Shown here: positions 1 to 7,427 of the stretch, in pieces
Layout of the letters: every line of letters begins with the position of its first letter
How positions within the stretch are numbered: the stretch's first letter is position 1
From: Kiloniella laminariae DSM 19542
GTDB lineage: Bacteria > Pseudomonadota > Alphaproteobacteria > Kiloniellales > Kiloniellaceae
DNA length: 34,608 nucleotides
Direction of reading: 5' to 3'
NCBI RefSeq assembly: GCF_000374005.1
Contig: NZ_KB893146.1
Coordinates: forward strand, 215,466-250,073
Notes under the pieces: generated by a model
The model's database searches: none
What the model saw: the letters and a program-made list of their open reading frames with translations, nothing else
Told to the model about the DNA's origin: nothing
Translations under genes and position numbers: made by a program

Positions 1-981
1 CTAACGATGCTTGGCCCTTCCGGGTCTGGCAAAACGACTTCACTGATGATGCTTGCCGGATTTGAAACCGCAACACATGGTGACATCTTTCTCAATGGCC
101 GATCCATTAATAATGTGGCACCCCATAAAAGGGGTATCGGCATGGTGTTCCAGAACTACGCTTTGTTCCCTCACATGACCGTTGCTGAAAATCTGGCGTT
201 TCCGCTTCAGGTGCGCAAGATGGGAAAGGCCGAGGTTAAGGAACGCGTTCAAAAAGCGCTTGATATGGTCGAGCTGGGTGTGTTTGGCAATCGCCGCCCT
301 GCACAGCTGTCCGGTGGACAGCAACAGCGCGTGGCTGTTGCCCGTGCGCTGGTTTTTGAACCGGATCTGGTGTTGATGGACGAGCCTCTCGGGGCGCTTG
401 ATAAGAACCTGCGTGAACAGATGCAGTATGAAATCAAGCATATTCACGAGCGGCTGGGTGTGACAGTGGTCTATGTGACGCATGATCAATCCGAAGCCCT
501 GACCATGTCGAACCGGATCGCCGTGTTCGAAGATGGTCGTATCCAGCAGCTGGCTCCGCCAACAGAACTTTATGAAAAGCCCGAGAACGCCTTTGTTGCC
601 CAGTTTATCGGGGAAAACAATACGCTGACAGGCCAGGTTGATGCCGTAGCGGGTGGTATTTGTGAAGTGGTTCTTGATAATGGAGACCGCGTAAAGGCGC
701 TTGATATCAACACGGACGGTGCGGGTCATGGAACCACTCTGTCCCTGCGTCCGGAACGTGTGTTCCTCAATCCTGCAGAAGGGCAGTGCCAGAATATGTT
801 CTCTGGCCTGGCTGAAGAAGTAATCTATCTTGGTGATCATATCCGCGTCCGCATGAATATCTGCGGTCACAATGATTTTATCGTCAAGGTTCCAAATTCC
901 TCCGATAAAAAAGGTCTCGCAAAAGGCGATACCATTCCTGTCGGCTGGAGTATTGATGACTGTCGGGCACTTGATGCCTGA
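1..981 (+). CDS. ABC transporter ATP-binding protein, polyamine-type (PotA-like), 5' partial
   Basis: This is the nucleotide-binding subunit of a binding-protein-dependent importer. It hydrolyses ATP on the cytoplasmic face to drive the two permeases encoded downstream. The reading frame is already open at base 1 and runs to a TGA at 979-981, so the N-terminus (about 35-45 residues, including the A-loop) lies outside the window; the first visible ATG is internal. Seen in order: Walker A GPSGSGKTT, Q-loop in VFQNYALFPH, signature LSGGQQQR, Walker B LVLMDEP, D-loop GALD, and the switch histidine in VTHDQSEAL. A C-terminal TOBE-like beta domain occupies roughly the last 110 residues, as in PotA/FbpC/UgpC ATPases. 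It is followed 87 bp later by the binding-protein gene and is probably the first visible gene of a four-gene operon. The family is certain; the substrate is not. Confidence 0.93.
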   Translation, partial: LTMLGPSGSGKTTSLMMLAGFETATHGDIFLNGRSINNVAPHKRGIGMVFQNYALFPHMTVAENLAFPLQVRKMGKAEVKERVQKALDMVELGVFGNRRPAQLSGGQQQRVAVARALVFEPDLVLMDEPLGALDKNLREQMQYEIKHIHERLGVTVVYVTHDQSEALTMSNRIAVFEDGRIQQLAPPTELYEKPENAFVAQFIGENNTLTGQVDAVAGGICEVVLDNGDRVKALDINTDGAGHGTTLSLRPERVFLNPAEGQCQNMFSGLAEEVIYLGDHIRVRMNICGHNDFIVKVPNSSDKKGLAKGDTIPVGWSIDDCRALDA

Positions 982-1068
982 CAATCGACCATCTTCTCGC
1001 CGGTTTGGCGGAAGATACCAACGTGTTTTTTGACACATGGTCACAAAGCCTTAGGGAGGCATATACGA

Positions 1069-2163
1069 ATGAAGAATAGTTTGAAACTTTCCACTGCAAT
1101 CATCTTGGGTTCCGTCGCAGTTGCAACGGTTGCCCAGGCTGCTGAAAGCATCACTGTTGTATCCTGGGGCGGTGCATACACCGCCAGCCAGCGTGGCGCT
1201 TACAGTGATCCTTTTACTGCAAAAACAGGCATTACTGTTCTTGATGAAGACAAGTCCGGAAACGCTCTCGCCGGGATGCGTGCCCAGGCTGAAGCTGGTA
1301 ATGGCACCTGGGATATTGTTGATATTCTTGAAGGTGATGCGCTGACAGCTTGTGACGAAGGCATCGCCCAGGAAATCGATTACAACAATGATCTGGAGCA
1401 GGGTGCTGACGGTACTGCACCGCTGGACGATTTTGTTGCCGGTTCACTGACAGGCTGTTTTGTCCCAACAATCGTATACGCGACTCTCTTTGCGTATAAC
1501 AACACTGCATTCCCGGATGGAGCACCTCAGACTATTTCTGATGTGTTTGATCTTGAAAAGTTCCCTGGGAAACGGTCTCTGGAGAAAATTCCAGCCGCGA
1601 ACCTCGAGTGGGCTCTGGTTGCAGATGGCGTTCCTTATGATGAAGTATATGAAGTTCTGGATACACCCGAAGGTGTGGACCGGGCTTTTGCCAAACTTGA
1701 CACCATCAAGGACTCTGTTATCTGGTGGGAAGCTGGCGCACAGCCACCACAGCTTCTTGCTGATGGCGAAGTGACAATCGCTTCCGCATACAATGGCCGT
1801 ATCTTCAACGCTCAGGTTGTTGAAAATCAGCCGTTCACCATTATCTGGGACGGTCAGATGTTCGAGCTTGATGGATGGGTTGTTCCAAAGAACGCACCAA
1901 ACAAAAAAGCTGCAATGGACTATCTGCGTTTCTCTACAGATACACAGCGTCTTGCTGATCAGGCGAAATATATCTCCTATGGTCCTGCACGTAAGTCTTC
2001 TGCGCCTTTGATTTCCACACACATTTCTACCGGTGTGGACATGAACCCGCATATGCCAACAAACCCAGCTAACTTCAAGACACCAATCAAGAAGGATGCT
2101 GCGTTCTGGGCAGATAACGGCGATGATCTGAAAGAGCGTTTCAACGCTTGGTTGGCTCAATAA
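1069..2163 (+). CDS. Periplasmic substrate-binding protein of polyamine-type ABC transporter (PotD-like)
   Basis: This is the 364-residue extracytoplasmic binding protein that captures the ligand and delivers it to the permease pair. I chose the ATG at 1069 because a GGGAGG ribosome site lies at 1054-1059 and the protein then begins with a classic signal peptide: a K-rich start, a hydrophobic core, and an AQA cleavage site near residue 24. An upstream in-frame TTG at 1030 would add 13 residues without such a signal. The mature start (ITVVSWGGAYTASQ) and an internal IWWEAGAQPPQLLADGEV segment match the spermidine/putrescine-like solute-binding family. Several homologues of this family near catabolic genes bind other amines or amino-acid derivatives. 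Given the adjacent sarcosine oxidase operon, a methylated amine ligand is plausible, but this is inference. The gene is followed by a stable hairpin that may raise its mRNA level over the permease genes. Confidence 0.92.
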   Translation: MKNSLKLSTAIILGSVAVATVAQAAESITVVSWGGAYTASQRGAYSDPFTAKTGITVLDEDKSGNALAGMRAQAEAGNGTWDIVDILEGDALTACDEGIAQEIDYNNDLEQGADGTAPLDDFVAGSLTGCFVPTIVYATLFAYNNTAFPDGAPQTISDVFDLEKFPGKRSLEKIPAANLEWALVADGVPYDEVYEVLDTPEGVDRAFAKLDTIKDSVIWWEAGAQPPQLLADGEVTIASAYNGRIFNAQVVENQPFTIIWDGQMFELDGWVVPKNAPNKKAAMDYLRFSTDTQRLADQAKYISYGPARKSSAPLISTHISTGVDMNPHMPTNPANFKTPIKKDAAFWADNGDDLKERFNAWLAQ

Positions 2164-2175
2164 GCCAGTTTACGG

Positions 2176-2197
2176 GAGGGAGCCTACGGGCTCCCTC
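2176..2197 (+). terminator. Hairpin with UACG tetraloop after the binding-protein gene
   Basis: A perfect 9-bp stem (2176-2184 with 2189-2197) closes a TACG loop, which in RNA is a C(UACG)G loop of the extra-stable UNCG class. No T-tract follows, so it is more likely a 3' mRNA stabiliser or partial attenuator between binding protein and permease than a full terminator. That arrangement is common in binding-protein-dependent operons. Confidence 0.7.
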
Positions 2198-2316
2198 AAC
2201 CGTATTATACAAGACAGCTGATTAATGATTCCTGACATCTGTCAGGAGAAATAAAACCTTGTACAGACCCGGTTCATATAAGCGGTTTACAAGCAAGGTG
2301 CGTCTGGGAAAAATTC

Positions 2317-3576
2317 ATGGCAATAACAGTCGATGCCTCGGGTGATCTGAGCCCGGAAGAACAGAAGAGACTCAAGGCTGACCTGCATCGTTCTCTTTTT
2401 CGGAACAAGGTCAGAGCATGTCTGCTCGTAGCTCCTCTTGTCGTGTTTATTTTGGTAACTTTTGTCGCCCCGATTGGCAATATGCTGATCCGGAGTGTGG
2501 AAGATCCCCAAGTCAACGAATACATGCCCTTGACGTCTGAAGCCCTTCAGGACTGGGATGGTCAGGAGCTGCCAGACGAAACGATTTTTGCGGCGCTTGC
2601 TCAAGACCTAATCGCGGGTAGAGAAAGTAAGGAAATTGGTAAAGCTGCCACTCGGCTGAATTATGAAAGCAGTGGCATGCGCAGCCTGATCATGGGATCC
2701 GCGCGAAAGATTTCACGTATCGAACCGCCTTATAAAGAAGCGCTTATCGAAGCCGATAAAGACTGGGCAGATATTGATAACTGGAAAATTATCAAACGTC
2801 TGAGCTCTTCTTATACTTCGTCTTATTATGTCGCAGCACTCGATATGGAGACCTCGCCTGATGGTGAAGTGTCTTTTGTACCTGAAAACCAGCAGATTTA
2901 TCTGAAACTGTTCTGGCGCACACTCTGGATGTCCATGCTGATCACAGCCATGACTGTTCTTCTGGGCTATCCGGTTTCCTACTTCCTGGCATCCCTGCCG
3001 GTGAAAAAAGCAAATGTGCTGATGATTCTGGTGTTGCTGCCGTTTTGGACGTCTCTTCTGGTGAGAACGAGCTCCTGGATTGCCATGTTGCAATCGCAAG
3101 GTATCTTGAATGATTTGCTGGTTTGGATGGGCATAATTGCAGACGAACAGCGGTTGCAGATGATCTACAATGCTTTGGGCACTGTGATTGCGATGACCCA
3201 TATCCTGCTGCCTTTCATGATACTGCCGCTATACTCCGTTATGAAAACAGTGCCACCAAGTTATCTGCGTGCGGCCCGGTCACTGGGCGCTAATCCCTGG
3301 ACGGCTTTCTGGCAGGTTTATTTACCCCAGACGATCCCGGGGATTTCTGCCGGAGCTATTCTGGTCTTCATTCTGGCGATTGGGTATTACATCACCCCGG
3401 CTCTTGTCGGTGGTCAGTCCGGACAGTTTATCGGTAACTTGATTGCCTATCATATGCAGGGTTCTCTCAACTGGGGTATGGCTGCTGCACTTGGCGTGAT
3501 GCTATTGGTTCTGGTGATGGGTATCTATGGTCTCTATAGCCGCTTTGTCGGTGTTAACAACGTCAAGCTGGGGTAA
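2317..3576 (+). CDS. ABC transporter permease, PotB-like, with enlarged periplasmic segment
   Basis: This is the first inner-membrane permease subunit of the importer, 419 residues. TM1 is at about residues 33-54, and the next membrane helix only starts near 198. The roughly 140 residues between them are polar and presumably periplasmic. The rest is the usual BPD_transp_1 fold, with the EAA-type coupling loop visible as YLRAARSLGANPW followed by the LPQTIPGI segment. Ordinary PotB proteins are about 275-310 residues, so the extra length sits in that first periplasmic stretch and in a soluble N-terminal tail. The ATG at 2317 has a GGGAAA-type ribosome site just upstream. It is separated from the binding-protein gene by 153 bp containing the tetraloop hairpin and from the next permease by only 5 bp. 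Confidence 0.92.
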   Translation: MAITVDASGDLSPEEQKRLKADLHRSLFRNKVRACLLVAPLVVFILVTFVAPIGNMLIRSVEDPQVNEYMPLTSEALQDWDGQELPDETIFAALAQDLIAGRESKEIGKAATRLNYESSGMRSLIMGSARKISRIEPPYKEALIEADKDWADIDNWKIIKRLSSSYTSSYYVAALDMETSPDGEVSFVPENQQIYLKLFWRTLWMSMLITAMTVLLGYPVSYFLASLPVKKANVLMILVLLPFWTSLLVRTSSWIAMLQSQGILNDLLVWMGIIADEQRLQMIYNALGTVIAMTHILLPFMILPLYSVMKTVPPSYLRAARSLGANPWTAFWQVYLPQTIPGISAGAILVFILAIGYYITPALVGGQSGQFIGNLIAYHMQGSLNWGMAAALGVMLLVLVMGIYGLYSRFVGVNNVKLG

Positions 3577-3581
3577 GAGAT

Positions 3582-4430
3582 ATGTCTGTTCCTTCCTATG
3601 CTGGCCCACTCGAACGTACATGGTACTATGCCTTTCGCGTTTTCTGTGCGGCCGTATTTATCTTTCTGATTGCACCGATCCTGGTGATTGTTCCTCTGTC
3701 GTTTAATGCCGAACCCTACTTCAGCTTTACACAGGGGATGTTGACCCTCGATCCTGATGCCTATTCAACCCGCTGGTATGAGGAATTCCTCACCAGTGAT
3801 CGATGGCTGGAATCAATCAAGAACTCGGTGATTGTCGCTTTCTTCTCGACTTTCCTTGCTGCTTCTCTTGGTACTCTGGCGGCTCTGGGATTGAGCCGTT
3901 CCGAGCTGCCCTACAAGGGACTGATCATGGGACTGTTGATCTCGCCGATGATCGTACCTTTGATTATTGCCGCTGCCGGGATGTTCTTTTTCTATTCGTC
4001 ACTCGGAATTTCTCAAAGCTATGTTGGCCTGATTCTGGCGCACACAGCCTTGGGAACCCCTTTTGTTGTGATCACGGTAACCGCAACGCTCAGCGGGTTT
4101 GATCACAATCTGGTCAAGGCTGCTGCCAACCTGGGGGCCACACCGACCTATACCTTCTTCAAGATCACCATGCCGCTGATTATGACAGGTGTGATTTCAG
4201 GGGCACTTTTTGCTCTGATGACATCTTTTGATGAAGTTATCGTGGCGATCTTTATTGCCGGGGTCGAGCAGCGTACCATTCCAATGCAGATGTGGTCTGG
4301 TATTCGCGAGCAGATCAGCCCGACCATTCTGGCGGTTGCGACAATCTTGATCACTTTCTCGGTCATCATGCTGGCGACGGTGGAGATCCTGCGTCGTCGT
4401 TCTGACCGTATCCGCGGGATTATCTCCTGA
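3582..4430 (+). CDS. ABC transporter permease, PotC-like
   Basis: This is the second permease subunit, 282 residues with six predicted membrane helices. The first is near residues 14-38. The EAA coupling loop is seen as VKAAANLGATPTYTFFKITMPLIMTGV, split here only for description: AAANLGA, then the ITMPLIM segment. Length and pattern match PotC and related family members. It starts 5 bp after the PotB-like gene, so the two are translated from one message and should form a heterodimer with the ATPase. It is the last gene of the transporter operon and is followed directly by a long bidirectional terminator. Confidence 0.92.
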   Translation: MSVPSYAGPLERTWYYAFRVFCAAVFIFLIAPILVIVPLSFNAEPYFSFTQGMLTLDPDAYSTRWYEEFLTSDRWLESIKNSVIVAFFSTFLAASLGTLAALGLSRSELPYKGLIMGLLISPMIVPLIIAAAGMFFFYSSLGISQSYVGLILAHTALGTPFVVITVTATLSGFDHNLVKAAANLGATPTYTFFKITMPLIMTGVISGALFALMTSFDEVIVAIFIAGVEQRTIPMQMWSGIREQISPTILAVATILITFSVIMLATVEILRRRSDRIRGIIS

Positions 4431-4450
4431 TCCCTGTCAGAGAAGACACT

Positions 4451-4504
4451 GCTGAACAACAAAAAAACAGGCTCTCTCGGGGGCCTGTTTTTTTGTTGTT
4501 CAGC
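4451..4504. terminator. Bidirectional intrinsic terminator, 22-bp perfect stem
   Basis: Bases 4451-4472 pair perfectly with 4483-4504 around a 10-base loop. The stem contains A7 on one arm and T7 on the other, giving a U-rich segment in either direction. It lies between the convergent permease (+) and AraC-type regulator (-) genes and can end both transcripts. Confidence 0.88.
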
Positions 4505-4524
4505 GCAGGGGCTGAAGCTCTTCG

Positions 4525-5604
4525 TTAAATACCTTCCGCGACGAGAGCCTGTAGAATCAGTTGGCCTTCGTCCGGAGAGTTTCGGATCGAAGAAGGGGGG
4601 CGTTTGAAGGTCTTGCTAAAGTGACGGGAAAAATGGGAGGCATCTGAGAAACCACAGTCGGCGGCAATGTCGCTGATGGCCTTTTCTGTGTTCAGCAGCT
4701 GCCAGAGACCATAACGCAGTCTGAGTTCGCGGTAACAGGCCTGAGGGCTCATGCTCAGATGTTCACTGAAAATTCTCTCAAGCTGTCGTTTCGAAATATT
4801 TACCCGCCGGGCAATGTCTTCGACCGAGAGGGGTGTGCTCATATTCTGTTCCATGGTCAGCACAGCCTTCCTGACCCTGTCGTTGCGTGAAAGCTTGATG
4901 GTCGGTGGCTGAGGCTGGGGCGCATTGGCAGAACGGACCTTTTCGACCAGCAGGATGCGCAGGCTTTTCTGGGCAATGGTCTTGCCCAGATGGCGTTCTA
5001 CCAGCCAGGCAGCAAGATCGAGTGCTCCGGCACCCCCCGCACAGGTAATGCGCTTGCCATCAATCACATACATTTGGTCTGCGACCGGTTTCACATCGCT
5101 GAACTCTTCAAGAAAATCGTTGTGATGGTACCAGCTGACACAGCATCTTCGCCCGTTCATCAGACCAGCCCTGATCATGGCAAAGCTGCCTGTGCAAAGC
5201 CCGACAATGCTGACGCCAAGTGCAGCAGCCTGCTGCAGTACCTTGATGGTCTCGGCATCTGCCTGTGGCCCCTTGTGCAGAAGGCCGCCAACCACGACGA
5301 GATAGTCGTACTGGCCCAAATCTGCTATATCCTGTGTTGGAGTGATTTCTATTCCGCAACTGGATTTGACAGGTTTTCCCGGTTTTGGACTGATCAGAGA
5401 CCAGCGGCATTTTAGGGGGCGGCTGAAATCTCCTTCATCTGCCGCGAGGCGCAAGACATCGATTACGGATGAAAAAGGTGTCAGGGTGAAGTTTGGCAGG
5501 AGTATAAATGCGACACTTAGGGAAATCTTCTTGTCTGGGCTCTCCGACGGAGCTTCGAGTGGAAGCTTGTTTTTGTTCAGGCTTGTGTTGACTGGTGTAT
5601 TCAC
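4525..5604 (-). CDS. GlxA-family transcriptional regulator (DJ-1/PfpI-like domain plus AraC HTH)
   Basis: This is a 359-residue transcription factor. Residues about 28-205 form a class I glutamine amidotransferase-like (DJ-1/PfpI) ligand domain with the elbow cysteine in GLCTGSF (Cys about 137). Residues about 243-345 form an AraC/XylS DNA-binding domain with two helix-turn-helix units (LSVEDIARRVNISKRQLER and AISDIAADCGFSDASHFSRH). This architecture is that of GlxA, CdhR, GbdR and SouR, several of which sense betaine, carnitine or sarcosine-type compounds in Pseudomonas. It is divergent from soxB, with 173 bp between the starts, and convergent with the transporter operon. It is therefore the obvious candidate activator of the sarcosine oxidase genes and perhaps of the importer. 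Its ligand is inferred from context only. Confidence 0.92.
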   Translation of the reverse strand: MNTPVNTSLNKNKLPLEAPSESPDKKISLSVAFILLPNFTLTPFSSVIDVLRLAADEGDFSRPLKCRWSLISPKPGKPVKSSCGIEITPTQDIADLGQYDYLVVVGGLLHKGPQADAETIKVLQQAAALGVSIVGLCTGSFAMIRAGLMNGRRCCVSWYHHNDFLEEFSDVKPVADQMYVIDGKRITCAGGAGALDLAAWLVERHLGKTIAQKSLRILLVEKVRSANAPQPQPPTIKLSRNDRVRKAVLTMEQNMSTPLSVEDIARRVNISKRQLERIFSEHLSMSPQACYRELRLRYGLWQLLNTEKAISDIAADCGFSDASHFSRHFSKTFKRPPSSIRNSPDEGQLILQALVAEGI

Positions 5605-5777
5605 TGGCTCTCAGGCCTTTTGCTGGCTTGATTAAACAAGAGGATATTTAGTGTCGTTATCAGACAGACAGGGTAACAGAATGTCGCAAGTATTCAATCA
5701 TCTTGTCTTCGTTGTACATGGTCGCGCGGTTCAACTCGGCGTAGGATACCGGCAACTAACAGAGGAGTATTGACGGC
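5605..5777. promoter_or_regulatory. Divergent control region between the GlxA-type regulator and soxB
   Basis: This 173-bp region has no gene. It contains TGTCG at 5652-5656 and again at 5682-5686, a direct repeat spaced 30 bp (about three helical turns). That geometry is plausible for a dimeric AraC-family activator binding upstream of soxB. An AGAGGAG ribosome site at 5761-5767 serves the soxB ATG. I could not assign -35/-10 boxes with confidence. The operator assignment is inference. Confidence 0.4.
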
Positions 5778-7028
5778 ATGTCCCGTTTTTCGATTTTCAG
5801 CCTGGCCCGCAATGCCATGAGCTGGCATCAGAACTGGCCCAGTCAATGGCGCAGCCCGGAACCCAAACCGGAATATGATGTCGTCATTATTGGTGCTGGT
5901 GGCCACGGTCTGGCTACGGCCTACTATCTTGCCAAGGAACATGGCATCACGAATGTTGCCGTGATCGAAAAAGGCTGGCTCGGCGGAGGGAACACAGGTC
6001 GGAACACGACCATCGTGCGTTCCAACTATCTCTGGGATGAGTCTGGTCTGTTTTATGAAAACGCGATGAAGCTTTGGGAAAATCTGTCCCAGGAGCTGAA
6101 CTACAACGTGATGTTCTCCCAACGCGGGGTGATGAACCTTGCGCATAATCTGGGGGATGTTCGTGAATCGGTTCGTCGTGTGAATGCGAATAACCTGAAC
6201 GGAATTGACGCGGAGTGGCTCAATGCCGAACAGGTCAAAGAGTTCTGTCCGATTATCAATATCTCGAAAAACAGCCGCTATCCCGTATTGGGGGCAACAT
6301 TGCAGCGCCGCGGCGGGACCGCCCGTCATGATGCTGTGGCCTGGGGTTATGCCCGCGGGGCTGATGCCATGGGCGTTGATGTGATCCAGAACTGTGAAGT
6401 TCAGGGCCTGATGGTTGAAGGTGGTGTGATCAAGGGTGTGCGCACCAGCCGCGGTGAAATCAAGGCAAAGAAAGTTGCTATGGCCTGTGCCGGGCATACT
6501 TCAGTGGTTGCTGATATGGCCGGGATCCGTTTGCCGATTGAATCTCATCCGCTGCAGGCACTGGTGTCTGAGCCGATGAAGCCGGTGATCGACTGTGTTG
6601 TCATGTCGAATGCGGTGCATGTCTACGTATCCCAGTCAGACAAGGGTGAACTGGTTATGGGCGCGGGGATTGATCCTTATGTCGGCTATAGCCAGCGCGG
6701 GTCGCTTCATGTGATCGAAAACCAGTTGGCGGCAGCAATGGAGCTTTTCCCGCTGTTCAGCCGGACGCGTCTGATGCGTTCCTGGGGCGGTATTGTCGAT
6801 ACCTGTCCTGATGCCTCGCCGATTGTTGGCAAGACCCCGGTCAAAAACCTCTATGTCAATGCTGGCTGGGGGACTGGTGGTTTCAAGGCAACACCGGGTT
6901 CCGGATTCTGTTACGCCCATACGATTGCCAAGGACGAACCGCACCCTCTCAATGCGCCTTTCTCGATTGATCGCTTTATCACAGGTGCGCTGGTCGATGA
7001 ACACGGCGCCGCCGGTGTGGCTCACTAA
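5778..7028 (+). CDS. soxB: Sarcosine oxidase, beta subunit
   Basis: This is the flavin catalytic subunit of heterotetrameric sarcosine oxidase, 416 residues. The enzyme oxidatively demethylates sarcosine (N-methylglycine) to glycine with H2O2 formation. In the presence of tetrahydrofolate the methyl carbon becomes 5,10-methylene-THF. The FAD-binding motif [16 protein letters not shown] lies at about residues 36-51. The histidine in [11 protein letters not shown] (about His184) matches the conserved residue that carries covalent FMN in this family. The DAO-type fold and length agree with known beta subunits. The ATG at 5778 follows an AGAGGAG site. It heads the soxBDAG operon; soxD begins 12 bp after its stop. 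Confidence 0.96.
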   Translation: MSRFSIFSLARNAMSWHQNWPSQWRSPEPKPEYDVVIIGAGGHGLATAYYLAKEHGITNVAVIEKGWLGGGNTGRNTTIVRSNYLWDESGLFYENAMKLWENLSQELNYNVMFSQRGVMNLAHNLGDVRESVRRVNANNLNGIDAEWLNAEQVKEFCPIINISKNSRYPVLGATLQRRGGTARHDAVAWGYARGADAMGVDVIQNCEVQGLMVEGGVIKGVRTSRGEIKAKKVAMACAGHTSVVADMAGIRLPIESHPLQALVSEPMKPVIDCVVMSNAVHVYVSQSDKGELVMGAGIDPYVGYSQRGSLHVIENQLAAAMELFPLFSRTRLMRSWGGIVDTCPDASPIVGKTPVKNLYVNAGWGTGGFKATPGSGFCYAHTIAKDEPHPLNAPFSIDRFITGALVDEHGAAGVAH

Positions 7029-7040
7029 GGAGTTTTTTCG

Positions 7041-7427
7041 ATGCTTTATATCAAATGTCCCTGGTGTGGTGAACGCGACGAAACCGAATACCACTATGGC
7101 GGCGAGGCACACATTGCCCGGCCGGAAAATCCGGATGAATTGACGGATGCCGAATGGGCTGAATATGTCTTCATGCGTACAAACACCAAGGGTGTTCACC
7201 GTGAGCGGTGGGTCCATTCAGATGGTTGCCGCCGCTGGTTTAACGTTGCGCGGAACACCGTAACCAACGAGATTGTTGCTGTCTACAAGGCTGGTGAAAA
7301 GCTGGAACTGCCTGCAGCGGAGGCTGTGAAAGCCGAGGCCGAAACCAAAAAAGCGCCAGCGAAGAAACCTGCCAAAAAGCCCGCAACTGTCAAAAAAGCT
7401 GCTGTCGACAAGAAAGAAGGTGCGTGA
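7041..7427 (+). CDS. soxD: Sarcosine oxidase, delta subunit, with Lys/Ala/Pro-rich tail
   Basis: This is the small zinc-binding subunit of sarcosine oxidase, 128 residues. Zinc ligands known from the family are visible: Cys6 and Cys9 (IKCPWCG), His59 and Cys63 (HSDGC). It is a structural subunit holding the complex together. Residues about 95-128 form a low-complexity tail rich in K, A and P (for example KKAPAKKPAKKPA) that lies outside the conserved core; typical delta subunits are about 85-110 residues. The ribosome site AAGGAG overlaps the soxB stop. The stop codon overlaps the soxA start in a TGATG arrangement, so translation of the two is coupled. Confidence 0.94.
   Translation: MLYIKCPWCGERDETEYHYGGEAHIARPENPDELTDAEWAEYVFMRTNTKGVHRERWVHSDGCRRWFNVARNTVTNEIVAVYKAGEKLELPAAEAVKAEAETKKAPAKKPAKKPATVKKAAVDKKEGA

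Noticed and set aside
1030-1068. TTG start extending the binding protein by 13 residues
   Set aside because: The extension has no ribosome site and would place charged residues ahead of a clean signal peptide that starts at 1069.
5694-6497. 267-codon minus-strand frame opposite the soxB start
   Set aside because: It covers the soxB control region and the FAD-binding segment; the translation is His/Arg rich and has no family features.
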